Source: Gammaproteobacteria bacterium
GTDB lineage: Bacteria; Pseudomonadota; Gammaproteobacteria; SZUA-152
Direction: 5' to 3'
Assembly (NCBI GenBank): GCA_024276955.1
Contig: JAJRWE010000003.1
Coordinates: forward strand, 1 to 32,573
Length of the DNA stretch: 32,573 nucleotides
Shown in pieces: positions 1 through 8,939 of this stretch; positions within the stretch are counted from its first letter, which is position 1; every line of letters begins with the position of its first letter. Position numbers and translations under genes: made by a program. The notes under the pieces were generated by a model. The model was not told the DNA's origin, did not search any database, and saw only the letters and a program-made list of their open reading frames with translations.

Positions 1-75
1 CATCGCTGTTCCTAGCGGGATGACCACCTCCAGAACAAGGGTGTTACCGTCGTTTTTCTTAATCACTGCAGCCAC
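1..75 (-). CDS. Partial CDS at window edge, possible IS transposase N-terminus
   Basis: Reading the minus strand from 75 to 1 gives an uninterrupted frame starting at GTG (75-73), preceded by a GAAGG ribosome-binding site about eight bases upstream and an in-frame stop directly before the start. The 25 visible residues (MAAVIKKNDGNTLVLEVVIP then LGTAM) resemble, from memory, the N-terminus of ISKra4-type transposases. That match could not be searched here. The neighbouring methyltransferase loses its normal C-terminus about 100 bases upstream, which fits an insertion-sequence end lying near 140-180. The rest of the gene is outside the window. Confidence 0.4.
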   Translation of the reverse strand, partial: MAAVIKKNDGNTLVLEVVIPLGTAM

Positions 76-142
76 TTAGAGTACCTTCTTGCTATGATTT
101 CAAGAAAGTCTAGCAAACTATCAGATTTTGTTAAAGAAATAG

Positions 143-400
143 TTACATCATGCTGTAGCTACACCCAGCGGAAAGTGGAAATGCCCCTTCACACAACATA
201 ATTACCAAATCAAACTTGGACTCGAAACAAAGCTCTCTTGCATCCTCTATTTTGAAATCTATTTCCAGGTTTTGTTCTTTTGCCTTTTCATTGGCTCGAC
301 TTAGCAGGGACTCAGATAAATCAATCCCTGTAACGGCATAGCCCCTTTTCGCCAATTCGATTGAGTGCCTCCCCGTCCCACACCCAATATCCAATATCAA
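143..400 (-). pseudogene. SAM-dependent methyltransferase fragment, broken at both ends
   Basis: The frame carries class I methyltransferase motif I (LDIGCGTGRHS) and the following acidic loop strand (VTGIDLSES). At 85 residues it is far shorter than the usual 200 or so. It starts directly at motif I with a poor TTG and no ribosome-binding site, because the 5' part is replaced by the palindromic element at 409-484. The last dozen or so residues (SAGCSYSMM) look unrelated to the family, so the 3' end also appears replaced, probably by the IS whose transposase starts at 75. I infer a dead gene; the substrate cannot be told. Confidence 0.7.
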
Positions 401-408
401 GAGTGAAC

Positions 409-484
409 AGGGTCAGTTCTCACTTTGTAGCATTTTCAATTCATAAGCATTATCGCCGGATGTTACAGTGCGAGAACTGACCCT
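409..484. repeat. REP/MITE-like palindromic element with AGGGTCAGTTCTC ends
   Basis: AGGGTCAGTTCTCAC (409-423) is mirrored by GTGCGAGAACTGACCCT (468-484), an inverted repeat of about 15 bases with a two-base bulge, separated by 44 bases. The GGGTCAGTTCTC/GAGAACTGACCC ends resemble small dispersed palindromes of gammaproteobacteria that are mobilised by RAYT-type Y1 transposases. No transposase is encoded here. Next to it (485-535) lie A/T-rich short repeats (TTTATTCC units) and a related GACTCTGCCCCC end, suggesting two nested elements. The element sits exactly at the 5' break of the methyltransferase fragment. Confidence 0.55.
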
Positions 485-545
485 CTTTATTCCTTTTATT
501 CCGCTCTTTATTCTTTTCGACTCTGCCCCCTTAAAAGACCACCCC

Positions 546-1115
546 TTAAGACCATACGGCGCCATTTTGCCATCCCGTCTTCGTTAGCTTGTAAAGGACA
601 TGTTCCCGGAGAGAATGGCCTACTGGTACCTTCGGATGTTCAAAGTTTTGGTTGGTATTAACCATGTTGAGACGCTCCATTACTGCCCTTGATCTGGAGT
701 TTTCTACTGGTGTGAATGAATAAACCTCTGGCAACTCCAATGACTCAAAGGCATACTTTATGACCTCTTTTGCTGCCTCTGTAGCGTAGCCTTTACCCCA
801 ATTGTCCTTTGATAATCGCCACCCAATTTCAACACATGGAGAGAACGGTAATTCCGGCAGTGGTTCGTGCAATCCAACGAAGCCAATAAACTTGCTGCTT
901 CTCCTTTCTTCTACAGCCCAAAATCCCCATCCCTTCGTTGAAATGAGCGACCTAATTTTTCTAGCCATTTCATCGCTTTCATTTTTACTCATGAGACTTG
1001 GAAAATATTCCATCACTTTCGGATCTGAATTCAAGTCAGCAAAAGCGGAATAATCATTATCATTCCACTGCCTTAACTTCAATCTTTCAGTTTCGAATTT
1101 AATTATTTTGGACAT
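546..1115 (-). CDS. GNAT family N-acetyltransferase (RimJ/RimL-like)
   Basis: A 189-residue protein opening with FETERLKLRQW, the typical first strand of RimJ/RimL-type acetyltransferases, followed by the acetyl-CoA pyrophosphate-binding loop region (IGWRLSKDNWGKGYATEA, near residues 97-114) and the late motif SRAVMERLNM. It should transfer acetyl from acetyl-CoA to an amine, either a protein N-terminus or a small molecule. The substrate cannot be predicted. The ATG at 1115 has only a weak upstream AGAAG. A minus-strand TTGACT near 1170-1185 with an AT-rich -10 could serve as promoter. The gene stands alone in AT-rich accessory DNA, and such acetyltransferases are common passengers there. Confidence 0.85.
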   Translation of the reverse strand: MSKIIKFETERLKLRQWNDNDYSAFADLNSDPKVMEYFPSLMSKNESDEMARKIRSLISTKGWGFWAVEERRSSKFIGFVGLHEPLPELPFSPCVEIGWRLSKDNWGKGYATEAAKEVIKYAFESLELPEVYSFTPVENSRSRAVMERLNMVNTNQNFEHPKVPVGHSLREHVLYKLTKTGWQNGAVWS

Positions 1116-1303
1116 TTAAATTTACTTCTTATTTTCGTGCCGTATAACAGTTGTATTGAACGGACGTCCGTATAAGTCAATATACAAAGACGCCGCCTTC
1201 ACTTCCCTTTATCCTAGTCAGGTTATTCTCCTCGCACAAGCATAGCGGCAAGTACCAACCTCTGCCCCTCAGTAAAATTCTGACAACCAGACTCCGGCTA
1301 GCT

Positions 1304-1783
1304 TCAATACGGCCGCCGTCTGATCCCCAGCCGGTACAACCACGGCGATACCAGCCATTCGAGGAAGGTAAAGCCGGCGGCGACGATGAGCACGTCCAGC
1401 CAGTCGAGACCCAGCGGTTCGCGCAGTACGGCGAGCGGCAGCAGGGCCTCGGGGAGTTGGTCGAGCAGGCGGGCGCGGCCGCTGGGCGAGATGCCGAGGC
1501 GGCGTTTGATGAAGCTGGCAAGCAGGTCGCCGAGCATGGAGAGCAGGCCGAACAGGGCGCCACTGGTCCAGCCCATGCCCTGCAGGGCGCCGAGGGGGGC
1601 GCAGACGAGCACGGCGGTGATCAGGCCGCGCCAGGTCTTGGCGTGGCCGAGCAGGGCTTGACCGTCGGCGAGGCGCAGGCCGGCGTCGATGGGCGCAGCC
1701 CAGCGCTCGCCCAGCAGGCGGTGGGCGATGACGGGGGCGCCGTTGGCCAACACCAGCAAGCCCAGGCTCCAGATCAGCGGCAT
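1304..1783 (-). CDS. CDP-archaeol synthase (CarS)-like integral membrane protein
   Basis: A 159-residue, highly hydrophobic protein with about four to five membrane segments. It carries hallmarks of the CarS/DUF46 family: GHAKTWRGL near residues 46-54, then GDLLASFIKRRLG and a LLDQLPE motif in the second half. In archaea CarS transfers CMP from CTP to unsaturated archaetidic acid. Bacterial homologues exist and their substrate is generally not established. The ATG at 1783 follows a GGGAGG ribosome-binding site. It stands alone, with no other ether-lipid gene in the window. Family assignment is fairly sure; activity is inferred. Confidence 0.75.
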   Translation of the reverse strand: MPLIWSLGLLVLANGAPVIAHRLLGERWAAPIDAGLRLADGQALLGHAKTWRGLITAVLVCAPLGALQGMGWTSGALFGLLSMLGDLLASFIKRRLGISPSGRARLLDQLPEALLPLAVLREPLGLDWLDVLIVAAGFTFLEWLVSPWLYRLGIRRRPY

Positions 1784-1867
1784 GTGCCCTCCCGTGTCCT
1801 TGCCGGCCCGGCGGCCGGGACGGATTAGCTGTGCGCCATATATGCGGCGGCCTGGAAATCACCCTCC

Positions 1868-1893
1868 AGAATATTAGTTGACATTAATATTCT
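1868..1893. promoter_or_regulatory. Palindromic operator spanning the -35 of the sRNA promoter
   Basis: AGAATATTA (1868-1876) and TAATATTCT (1885-1893) are a perfect 9-base inverted repeat around an 8-base spacer. The -35 hexamer TTGACA (1878-1883) lies inside that spacer. A dimeric regulator bound here would block the promoter. The regulator is not identified. Confidence 0.55.
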
Positions 1894-1906
1894 AAATGTC
1901 TAAAAT
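1878..1906 (+). promoter_or_regulatory. Sigma-70 promoter for the candidate small RNA
   Basis: TTGACA (1878-1883), a 17-base spacer and TAAAAT (1901-1906) form a nearly consensus vegetative promoter pointing right. Transcription should start at about 1913. No protein gene lies downstream on this strand; the next feature is a terminator at 1988-2008. That leaves a non-coding transcript as the simplest product. Confidence 0.65.
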
Positions 1907-1912
1907 TCTTTG

Positions 1913-2008
1913 TAGGTTCTACCTACCCCCCCCCCTCTGGTAGAACACATCTTGCCCTGCCTACCTCGCTCCTCCCTCCTCCTTTGAGCCCTGGCAGGGC
2001 ATTTTTTT
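1913..2008 (+). ncRNA. Candidate small RNA, about 95 nt, with C/U-rich loops
   Basis: The unit is bounded by a near-consensus promoter and a T7 run (2002-2008) following a GC stem. Two hairpins can form. SL1 pairs GTTCTACC (1916-1923) with GGTAGAAC (1939-1946) and exposes a run of ten C. SL2 pairs TGCCCTGCC (1953-1961) with GGCAGGGCA (1993-2001), holding CTCCTCCCTCCTCC in its loop and doubling as terminator stem. An alternative 5' hairpin (GTAGGT/ACCTAC, 1912-1926) competes with SL1. C-rich loops complementary to Shine-Dalgarno sequences are known in RoxS/RsaE (UCCC motifs) and in the Rhodobacter CcsR RNAs (CCUCCUCCC). By analogy this RNA may base-pair with ribosome-binding sites. No homologue search was possible and expression is unproven. 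Confidence 0.55.
1988..2008 (+). terminator. Rho-independent terminator of the candidate sRNA
   Basis: GCCC-TGGCA-GGGC (1988-2000) followed by A and seven T (2002-2008), on the plus strand. A longer competing stem uses TGCCCTGCC at 1953-1961. The T run is on the side that would end a rightward transcript, so it does not serve the leftward gene at 2036-2620. Confidence 0.6.
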
Positions 2009-2035
2009 GCCTGCGCGCCAACCCCGCCTCGCCTG

Positions 2036-2620
2036 TCATCTTTCGACGTTACGCAGCAACAACGTCAGTAGAGCGGACAGGTCGTTTTTCCGCTCAAGCA
2101 CTCCCGCTGGCGAAAGTTGCTCAAGCCCGATGAGCGCGGCGTACAGGATGTTTGCGTAAGAGACGCATTGCGCTGGGGGAATCCCGCTTTTTTCAAACAG
2201 CATCTTGAGAAAGTGCCGTCGTGCAGTGTCGACGGTTTTCAGCGTCGCCGCCGCATTTTCATCGTATCGCGCCCAGTCACGAATGGCCGACTCCGCGAGC
2301 GCGCCGCCATAGGGTTCGCTTCTTTCGCCCGTTGCAATATCGATCAGCCGCCTCAGCTGTTCTTTTGGGCCGAGCCCATCATCGCTGACGTCAGCGATGA
2401 TGTCGTGGGTGGCGACTTGCAGCCAATGATGCAGCATAGCGGCTTTCAGGGCGGCGACATCCTTGAAGTGCCAGTAGAAGGAGCCCTTACTCACCTTTAG
2501 GGTCTTGGCGATCGCTTCCACTTTTATGGCCTGTGGCCCGCGCGCGGAAAGGGCGCGGAAGCCCGCCTTGATCCAGTCATCCGGCGTTAGTGGCATTTTT
2601 GTTGTTTTTTTTCCGGCCAT
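2036..2620 (-). CDS. TetR/AcrR family transcriptional repressor
   Basis: A 194-residue protein. The N-terminal helix-turn-helix (about residues 12-55) reads DWIKAGFRALSARG, then KVEAIAKTLKVSKGSFYWHF, the canonical TetR signature with the KGSFYWHF turn. The C-terminal half is a helical ligand/dimer domain. I chose ATG 2620 (protein MAGKKTTKMP) because GGAG lies six bases before it; an upstream ATG at 2671 has no such site and would overlap the operators. It is divergent from the two membrane genes at 2730-3559. Two related 17-base palindromic sites lie in the shared intergenic region, so I infer that it represses them and itself. The inducer is unknown. Confidence 0.9.
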   Translation of the reverse strand: MAGKKTTKMPLTPDDWIKAGFRALSARGPQAIKVEAIAKTLKVSKGSFYWHFKDVAALKAAMLHHWLQVATHDIIADVSDDGLGPKEQLRRLIDIATGERSEPYGGALAESAIRDWARYDENAAATLKTVDTARRHFLKMLFEKSGIPPAQCVSYANILYAALIGLEQLSPAGVLERKNDLSALLTLLLRNVER

Positions 2621-2638
2621 CTCTTCTCCGCACACCGC

Positions 2639-2697
2639 ACCATACGCTACCGTATTGACCCGCCCAAACAATCACCTTAACATACGGTCAAGTATGG
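2639..2697. promoter_or_regulatory. Paired TetR operators overlapping the divergent promoter
   Basis: Site 1 is ATACG-CTAC-CGTAT (2642-2655). Site 2 is CATAC-GGTCAA-GTATG (2681-2696). Read on the minus strand, site 1 (AATACGGTAGCGTATGG) matches site 2 (CATACGGTCAAGTATGG) at 13 of 17 positions, so both probably bind the same protein. A plus-strand promoter TTGACC (2655-2660), 17 bases, TAACAT (2678-2683) is flanked by the sites, and its -10 overlaps site 2. The predicted start near 2690 makes ATG 2730, not 2694, the sensible start for the next gene. Confidence 0.65.
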
Positions 2698-2729
2698 ATA
2701 CTTTCGCCCCCGATGAAAAGGCAACCGTT

Positions 2730-3125
2730 ATGAACAAGTTGATTTTGTCTGCAGGAATGCTCTCTGTCCTGACCCTGTTTGCTCATGTCTTCGGTGGCGG
2801 CCCGGAGATTCATGCCCCTGTTCTGGAAAGCGATCTTCCGCTTGAGTTGAAAGCCGTTCTTTCCGTCATTTGGCATGCTGTCACAGTGGTTCTTGTTATC
2901 AATTCCGTGGCGCTTTTTCTCGCTGCCAAGTCAAAAGGCGGTGAGAAAATGCTGGTATTGCTTGTCTCCGGCCAGTATCTGGCCTTTGCGGCACTATTTG
3001 TATTTTATGGCATCACGCACCTGGGCACACTCCTGCCCATGCCGCAGTGGGGTGTATTCCTGTTGATGCCGGCCCTGGCCCTTACGGGCTTGCGGCCACG
3101 CGAGACCAAGCTGGTCGGAAAATGA
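2730..3125 (+). CDS. Small integral membrane protein, unknown function
   Basis: 131 residues, predicted to be almost entirely membrane: an N-terminal segment (KLILSAGMLSVLTLFAHVFG) and three further hydrophobic stretches near residues 42-62, 73-93 and 100-118. No catalytic motif is evident. The start at 2730 has AAAGG eight bases upstream. The upstream in-frame ATGs at 2694 and earlier fall inside the operator or repressor gene. Its TGA overlaps the ATG of the next membrane gene (ATGA), so they are translationally coupled and probably form a two-component membrane unit under the TetR regulator. Confidence 0.75.
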   Translation: MNKLILSAGMLSVLTLFAHVFGGGPEIHAPVLESDLPLELKAVLSVIWHAVTVVLVINSVALFLAAKSKGGEKMLVLLVSGQYLAFAALFVFYGITHLGTLLPMPQWGVFLLMPALALTGLRPRETKLVGK

Positions 3126-3559
3126 TCATGACGATGGTCGCACTGCTGATATTCAGCAGCCTCTTTGCGGCGGCACTGCTACACGTCGCCTGGGCCTTTG
3201 GGGTTCTCTGGCCCGCCAAGGATGAACAAACGTTGATCAATACGGTGATTGGCGCGCCGGGTATGTCGAAAATGCCCGGCACGGGGTTGACCCTCGCGGT
3301 CGCCGCCGGTATTGCCAGCGCGGGGGTTTTCGCCCTTTGGGGGGCGCAGCTTGTCGCCCTACCCTTGCCGGGGTGGATGCAGTCTGCGAGTTTGCTTGTC
3401 CTTGCCATCATCTTTGGTCTGCGTGGTTTTTCCAGTTATCTCACCCTTGGTCCGTTGAGCTCGCGCACAGAGCCATTTACCCGCCTTGACCGCCGTTTTT
3501 ATGCGCCGTTGTGTCTGCTGATCGGTGCGGGTTTTATCGCCCTGTACCGGAACCTCTGA
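3122..3559 (+). CDS. DUF3995-like integral membrane protein
   Basis: 145 residues with four predicted membrane segments. The first helix contains LLHVAWAFGVLWP, which matches my recollection of the DUF3995 family, whose members carry an H-x-x-W-A-x-G pattern in helix 1. The C-terminal half has a conserved-looking amphipathic stretch (TRLDRRFYAPLCLLIG). Start 3122 overlaps the preceding stop by four bases. Together with its partner it is the likely target of the divergent TetR repressor. The function of the family is not known to me. Confidence 0.7.
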   Translation: MIMTMVALLIFSSLFAAALLHVAWAFGVLWPAKDEQTLINTVIGAPGMSKMPGTGLTLAVAAGIASAGVFALWGAQLVALPLPGWMQSASLLVLAIIFGLRGFSSYLTLGPLSSRTEPFTRLDRRFYAPLCLLIGAGFIALYRNL

Positions 3560-3586
3560 CCGCCCTGCATTTTCGCGTCCATGGCC

Positions 3587-5395
<1,809 letters not shown>

Positions 5396-5606
5396 GGGGG
5401 TCGGGCTCAAGAGGGAAACCCTGGAATGATCCGGCCTTGCCGGCGCGGGGTCAACCATGCTGGCAAACACAACCATGTAGAGTGCGCCATGCGCACAAGG
5501 CAGTGTCACCAGTTCCTTCGTGCGCACGGCGCACGCTACGGCCGCCCAAACCGCCCCCCATGCGATACACTGCCCCTGCACACACGCCAATCACAGACCG
5601 GAGACC

Positions 5607-7046
5607 ATGCACCCATCCCTGTTTACCGTCATCAGCCTGACCGTCGGCCTGCTCTACCTGCTCGGCATCCTCGCTGCCATCGATGCCATCTACCGCGCCC
5701 GCAGCCCGCAAAGCGCCATCGCCTGGTCGCTGTCACTGTGCATGTTCCCCTTCATCGCCCTGCCCCTGTACCTGTTCTTCAGTAGCCGCAAATTCACCGC
5801 CTATCTGCAATCACGCCGCGCCGGCGATGCCGAAATCCACCAGCTGGTGGAGCAACTGGGCCGCGAGCTGACGCCCAAGGTCAAGGCCTCACTGGAAAAA
5901 GACACCCATGAGCTGGCCGTGTTCGAACGTCTGGCGCGCTTCCCCTTCATGCGCTACAACGCCGCGCGCCTGCTGATCGACGGCGAGGCCACCTTCGACG
6001 CCATCTTGCATGGCATCGACACCGCACAGGAATATATTTTGATGCAGTTTTACATCGTCAAGGACGACGCCATCGGTAATCAGATAAAAAATGCACTGAT
6101 CAAAAAGGCCCGCGAAGGCGTGCGCGTCAGCTTCATGATCGACATCGTTGGCAGCTATAGCCTGCCCGACGCCTGGCTGCAGGAACTGGAAGATGCCGGC
6201 ATCCAGACCACTGGCTTCGGCAAGATCACCCACAAACGCACCACCCGCCTGCAGCTGAATTTTCGCAACCACCGCAAGATCGTCGTCATCGACGGCAAGA
6301 CCGCCTTCGTCGGCGGCCTCAACATTGGCGATGAATACCTCGGCCGTGACCCGCACTTCAGCCCTTGGCGCGACACCCATGTGGAGATCCGCGGCCCGGC
6401 CGCCCTGTGCGTGCAGCTGACCTTTCTCGAAGACTGGTTCTGGATGATGCAATCCATGCCCAAGGTCAATTGGCACCCGGCATTGAACGCCGAGGAAGAT
6501 CAGCAGATCCTCGCCGTGCCCAGCGGCCCGGCCGACGAACTCGACACCTGCGGCCTGCTGTTTACCCAGTTGATTCACGCCGCCACCGCGCGTATTTGGA
6601 TCGTCAGCCCCTATTTCGTACCCGACGAAACCGTCATCAGCGCCCTGCAACTGGCCGTGCTGCGCGGCGTCGACGTGCGTATTCTGATTCCACAAAAGGC
6701 CGACCACCGGCTGGTGCAACTGGCCGGATTTTCTTACCTGGATGAAACCATCCCCTTCGGGATTCGCGTGTTCCGTTACACCCAGGGCTTCCTGCATCAA
6801 AAGGCCGTGCTGGTAGACGACAGTCTGGCCGGCATCGGCACCGCCAACCTGGACAACCGCTCCTTCCGTCTCAATTTCGAGATAACGATGCTATTCGCCA
6901 GCCGCGCCATGATCGACGATGTCAGCACCATGCTGCAACGCGACTTCGACAACGCCCGCGAACTCAGTCTGGAAGAATTCAGCCAGCGGCCCTTGTGGTT
7001 TCACTTCGCAGTCAAGGTCTCACGCCTGCTCTCGCCGCTGTTGTGA
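5607..7046 (+). CDS. cls: Cardiolipin synthase (phospholipase D family)
   Basis: 479 residues, the standard bacterial Cls length. It joins two phosphatidylglycerol molecules, or PG with another phospholipid, to make cardiolipin at the inner membrane. Two N-terminal membrane helices (residues 4-26 and 36-55) precede two PLD domains with intact HKD motifs: NHRKIVVIDG near residue 225 and LHQKAVLVDD near residue 396. ATG 5607 is preceded by CCGGAGA. It is divergent from recQ across 211 bases and followed six bases later by the Mut7-C gene, so the two may be cotranscribed. Confidence 0.95.
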   Translation: MHPSLFTVISLTVGLLYLLGILAAIDAIYRARSPQSAIAWSLSLCMFPFIALPLYLFFSSRKFTAYLQSRRAGDAEIHQLVEQLGRELTPKVKASLEKDTHELAVFERLARFPFMRYNAARLLIDGEATFDAILHGIDTAQEYILMQFYIVKDDAIGNQIKNALIKKAREGVRVSFMIDIVGSYSLPDAWLQELEDAGIQTTGFGKITHKRTTRLQLNFRNHRKIVVIDGKTAFVGGLNIGDEYLGRDPHFSPWRDTHVEIRGPAALCVQLTFLEDWFWMMQSMPKVNWHPALNAEEDQQILAVPSGPADELDTCGLLFTQLIHAATARIWIVSPYFVPDETVISALQLAVLRGVDVRILIPQKADHRLVQLAGFSYLDETIPFGIRVFRYTQGFLHQKAVLVDDSLAGIGTANLDNRSFRLNFEITMLFASRAMIDDVSTMLQRDFDNARELSLEEFSQRPLWFHFAVKVSRLLSPLL

Positions 7047-7052
7047 CGTATT

Positions 7053-7529
7053 GTGAATGGGCCGCTGAAACTCCTCTGCGACGAAATGCTCATACGCCTC
7101 GGCCGCTGGCTACGCGCCGCCGGCTACGACACCGGACTGGCCAACAACGGCGAAAGCGACCGCGAGTTGTTCCAGCGTGCCCGCCGTGAAAACCGCCGCC
7201 TGCTCACCCGGGACCACAAGCTGCAGGAATACCGTGATGCCGACGGCACCGTCATCCTGCTGTGCGGCAACGAACTCGATGAACAAGTCCACGAACTCAG
7301 CCAACGCCTCTCTATTGACTGGCTATACCGCCCCCTCAGCCGCTGCCTGGTTTGTAACACCCCGTTGAATATCAGCGCCCCCGACGATATCCCTATCCCT
7401 GACGACATCGACCGCACTACCCTGCACCACTGCCCCGGCTGTGGACGTATCTACTGGCAAGGCAGCCATTCACGACGCATGCGCCGACGGCTGGAAGCTT
7501 GGGCACGCGAGCAAAAGGCATTTCGCTGA
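7053..7529 (+). CDS. Mut7-C RNase domain protein with zinc ribbon
   Basis: 158 residues starting at GTG 7053. The N-terminal half is a PIN-like Mut7-C domain with the acidic first motif KLLCDEMLIRLGRWLRAAGYDT and a second acidic stretch (RRLLTRDHKL). The C-terminal half is a four-cysteine zinc ribbon (CLVCNTPL near residue 99, then CPGCGRIYW near residue 128). The family is annotated as an RNase from structural similarity; a cellular substrate is not established. It lies six bases after cls with little room for its own promoter, so I infer cotranscription. Confidence 0.85.
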   Translation: MNGPLKLLCDEMLIRLGRWLRAAGYDTGLANNGESDRELFQRARRENRRLLTRDHKLQEYRDADGTVILLCGNELDEQVHELSQRLSIDWLYRPLSRCLVCNTPLNISAPDDIPIPDDIDRTTLHHCPGCGRIYWQGSHSRRMRRRLEAWAREQKAFR

Positions 7530-7591
7530 TACAGCCACCATTGATAGTAGCTATATCAACGTAATGCCAGCCAAAAATGAAAGGCACATTC

Positions 7592-8596
7592 ATGTCACAC
7601 AAGAACGGAAAATCCTGCTGGCGAATCGCCATGCTCTGTTTCATCATGGCGGCTTCGGCAGGATGCCATCGAGCATCAAACAACGAAGAAACCGACAAGG
7701 CCGGACTCTTCACCGAAAACATTGTTGTGGATGGCGCAAGCCGAAGATACGCCATTTACATCCCGAAAGACCTGGGAGGCGTCGCCCACCCCCTGATCTT
7801 CGAACTGCACGGTGGTGGCGTATACATTGAGGACATGACCGGCGAAAGCGGCCACAAAACACCGTACAAACTATGGATGGACATCGCCGACAGGGAAAAA
7901 CTGATTATCGTCTATCCCGAGGGCCTGAATGGCGCATACGGAAAACCCACCTGGCACGACTGCCGCGGCAACGCGAGCGTATATTCCAATGCCGATGACG
8001 TACATTTCATCTCGACATTGATCGACAAGATTTCCGCCTCTCACAATATCGACCCTGCCAGAGTCTATGCCTCGGGCACATCCAATGGCGGGCTGATGGC
8101 ATTGCGGCTGGCAGTGGAGCTGTCCGACAGAATTGCCGCCGTTGCGGCCACTGCGGCGGCCATGCCGGATCGATCGGACTGCAACCCGCTGGTTCACCCT
8201 ATTTCCGTTTTATTCATGAACGGTACCGATGACAATCATCTGCCCTATAACGGCGGCATGCTGTCCAACCCGCCCAGCCCGGAGCACGGCACGGTTTATT
8301 CAACAGAAGAGTCCGTGCGCCTATGGACCACATTCAACCAAACCGACTCGGCACCCGGCGCATATACCTTCCCCGACCTGGACCCCGACGACGGCGGGAC
8401 AATCACGCGATACACCTATTCAAACGGCATTGAGAAAACCGAGGTTGTTTTGCACAAGGTAACCGGCGGCGGGCATTCAGCACCCAGCATCCGGGAGCGA
8501 TACTCGGCGCTGTATGAACTTTATTTCAACAAACAAAACCACGACATAGAAATGACGACGGAAGTTTGGACGTTTTTCCAAAACAAGCGTTTGTGA
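7592..8596 (+). CDS. Secreted lipoprotein esterase of the PHB-depolymerase/LpqC type
   Basis: 334 residues. The N-terminus is a lipoprotein signal peptide with lipobox SAGC near residue 24, so it is probably membrane-anchored outside the cytoplasm. The alpha/beta-hydrolase core has the oxyanion strand LIFELHGGG, the nucleophile elbow ASGTSNGG, the acid region FMNGTDDNH and the catalytic His in GGGHSAP. This is the layout of Esterase_PHB/feruloyl-esterase-like proteins (COG3509). The substrate is likely an ester-linked polymer or oligomer, not determinable here. ATG 7592 is preferred because AAAGG lies eight bases before it; ATG 7577 has no such site. Confidence 0.85.
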   Translation: MSHKNGKSCWRIAMLCFIMAASAGCHRASNNEETDKAGLFTENIVVDGASRRYAIYIPKDLGGVAHPLIFELHGGGVYIEDMTGESGHKTPYKLWMDIADREKLIIVYPEGLNGAYGKPTWHDCRGNASVYSNADDVHFISTLIDKISASHNIDPARVYASGTSNGGLMALRLAVELSDRIAAVAATAAAMPDRSDCNPLVHPISVLFMNGTDDNHLPYNGGMLSNPPSPEHGTVYSTEESVRLWTTFNQTDSAPGAYTFPDLDPDDGGTITRYTYSNGIEKTEVVLHKVTGGGHSAPSIRERYSALYELYFNKQNHDIEMTTEVWTFFQNKRL

Positions 8597-8624
8597 ATGC
8601 CTGCAGAAAAAACCGGCATCTGAA

Positions 8625-8876
8625 ATGGGCTATACGAGAGGTGCTCAGTACATCTATTTCAATCTCGAACCGGGCAGCCACAAGATTCTCTCAAAGGCGG
8701 AGAACTGGGCGGAAATAGACTTCACCGCCGCGCCAGGCGACATTATATTTATTCAGCAGGACCCAGCCATGGGGTTCTTGATAGCACGCAACTCGCTGCG
8801 CAAGCTTCAGGAATATGAAGGCAAGTATCAGGTAAAACACTTGACGCTTGGCACGATTATAAAGACAAACAAATAA
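8625..8876 (+). pseudogene. C-terminal remnant of a DUF2846-like lipoprotein
   Basis: 83 residues beginning inside what looks like a beta-rich domain (GYTRGAQYIYFNLEPGSHK, then AENWAEIDF and MGFLIARNSL). It resembles, from memory, DUF2846-type lipoproteins of about 150 residues. Here the signal peptide and first strands are missing: the frame is open upstream only to 8556, inside the end of the esterase gene, and there is no ribosome-binding site. I infer a 5'-truncated gene; a short functional protein is possible but less likely. Confidence 0.45.
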
Positions 8877-8939
8877 CACCGCCGGCTGGCAATCGCCCCC
8901 CGGACTCAGGTCAGGGCTGCTTTCAGCAGGGATCACTCG

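Noticed and set aside
1140-1190. Possible integron attC site upstream of the acetyltransferase
   Set aside because: GTATAAC and a palindrome ACGGACGTCCGT are present, but no paired GTTRRRY core at the right spacing, and no integrase or second cassette.
1269-1862. Alternative 197-codon minus-strand frame over the CarS-like gene
   Set aside because: Arg/Pro/Ala-rich composition typical of an out-of-frame reading; the overlapping frame encodes family motifs and has the ribosome-binding site.
5889-6800. Minus-strand frame of 303 codons
   Set aside because: Shadow of cls; the HKD motifs are on the plus strand.
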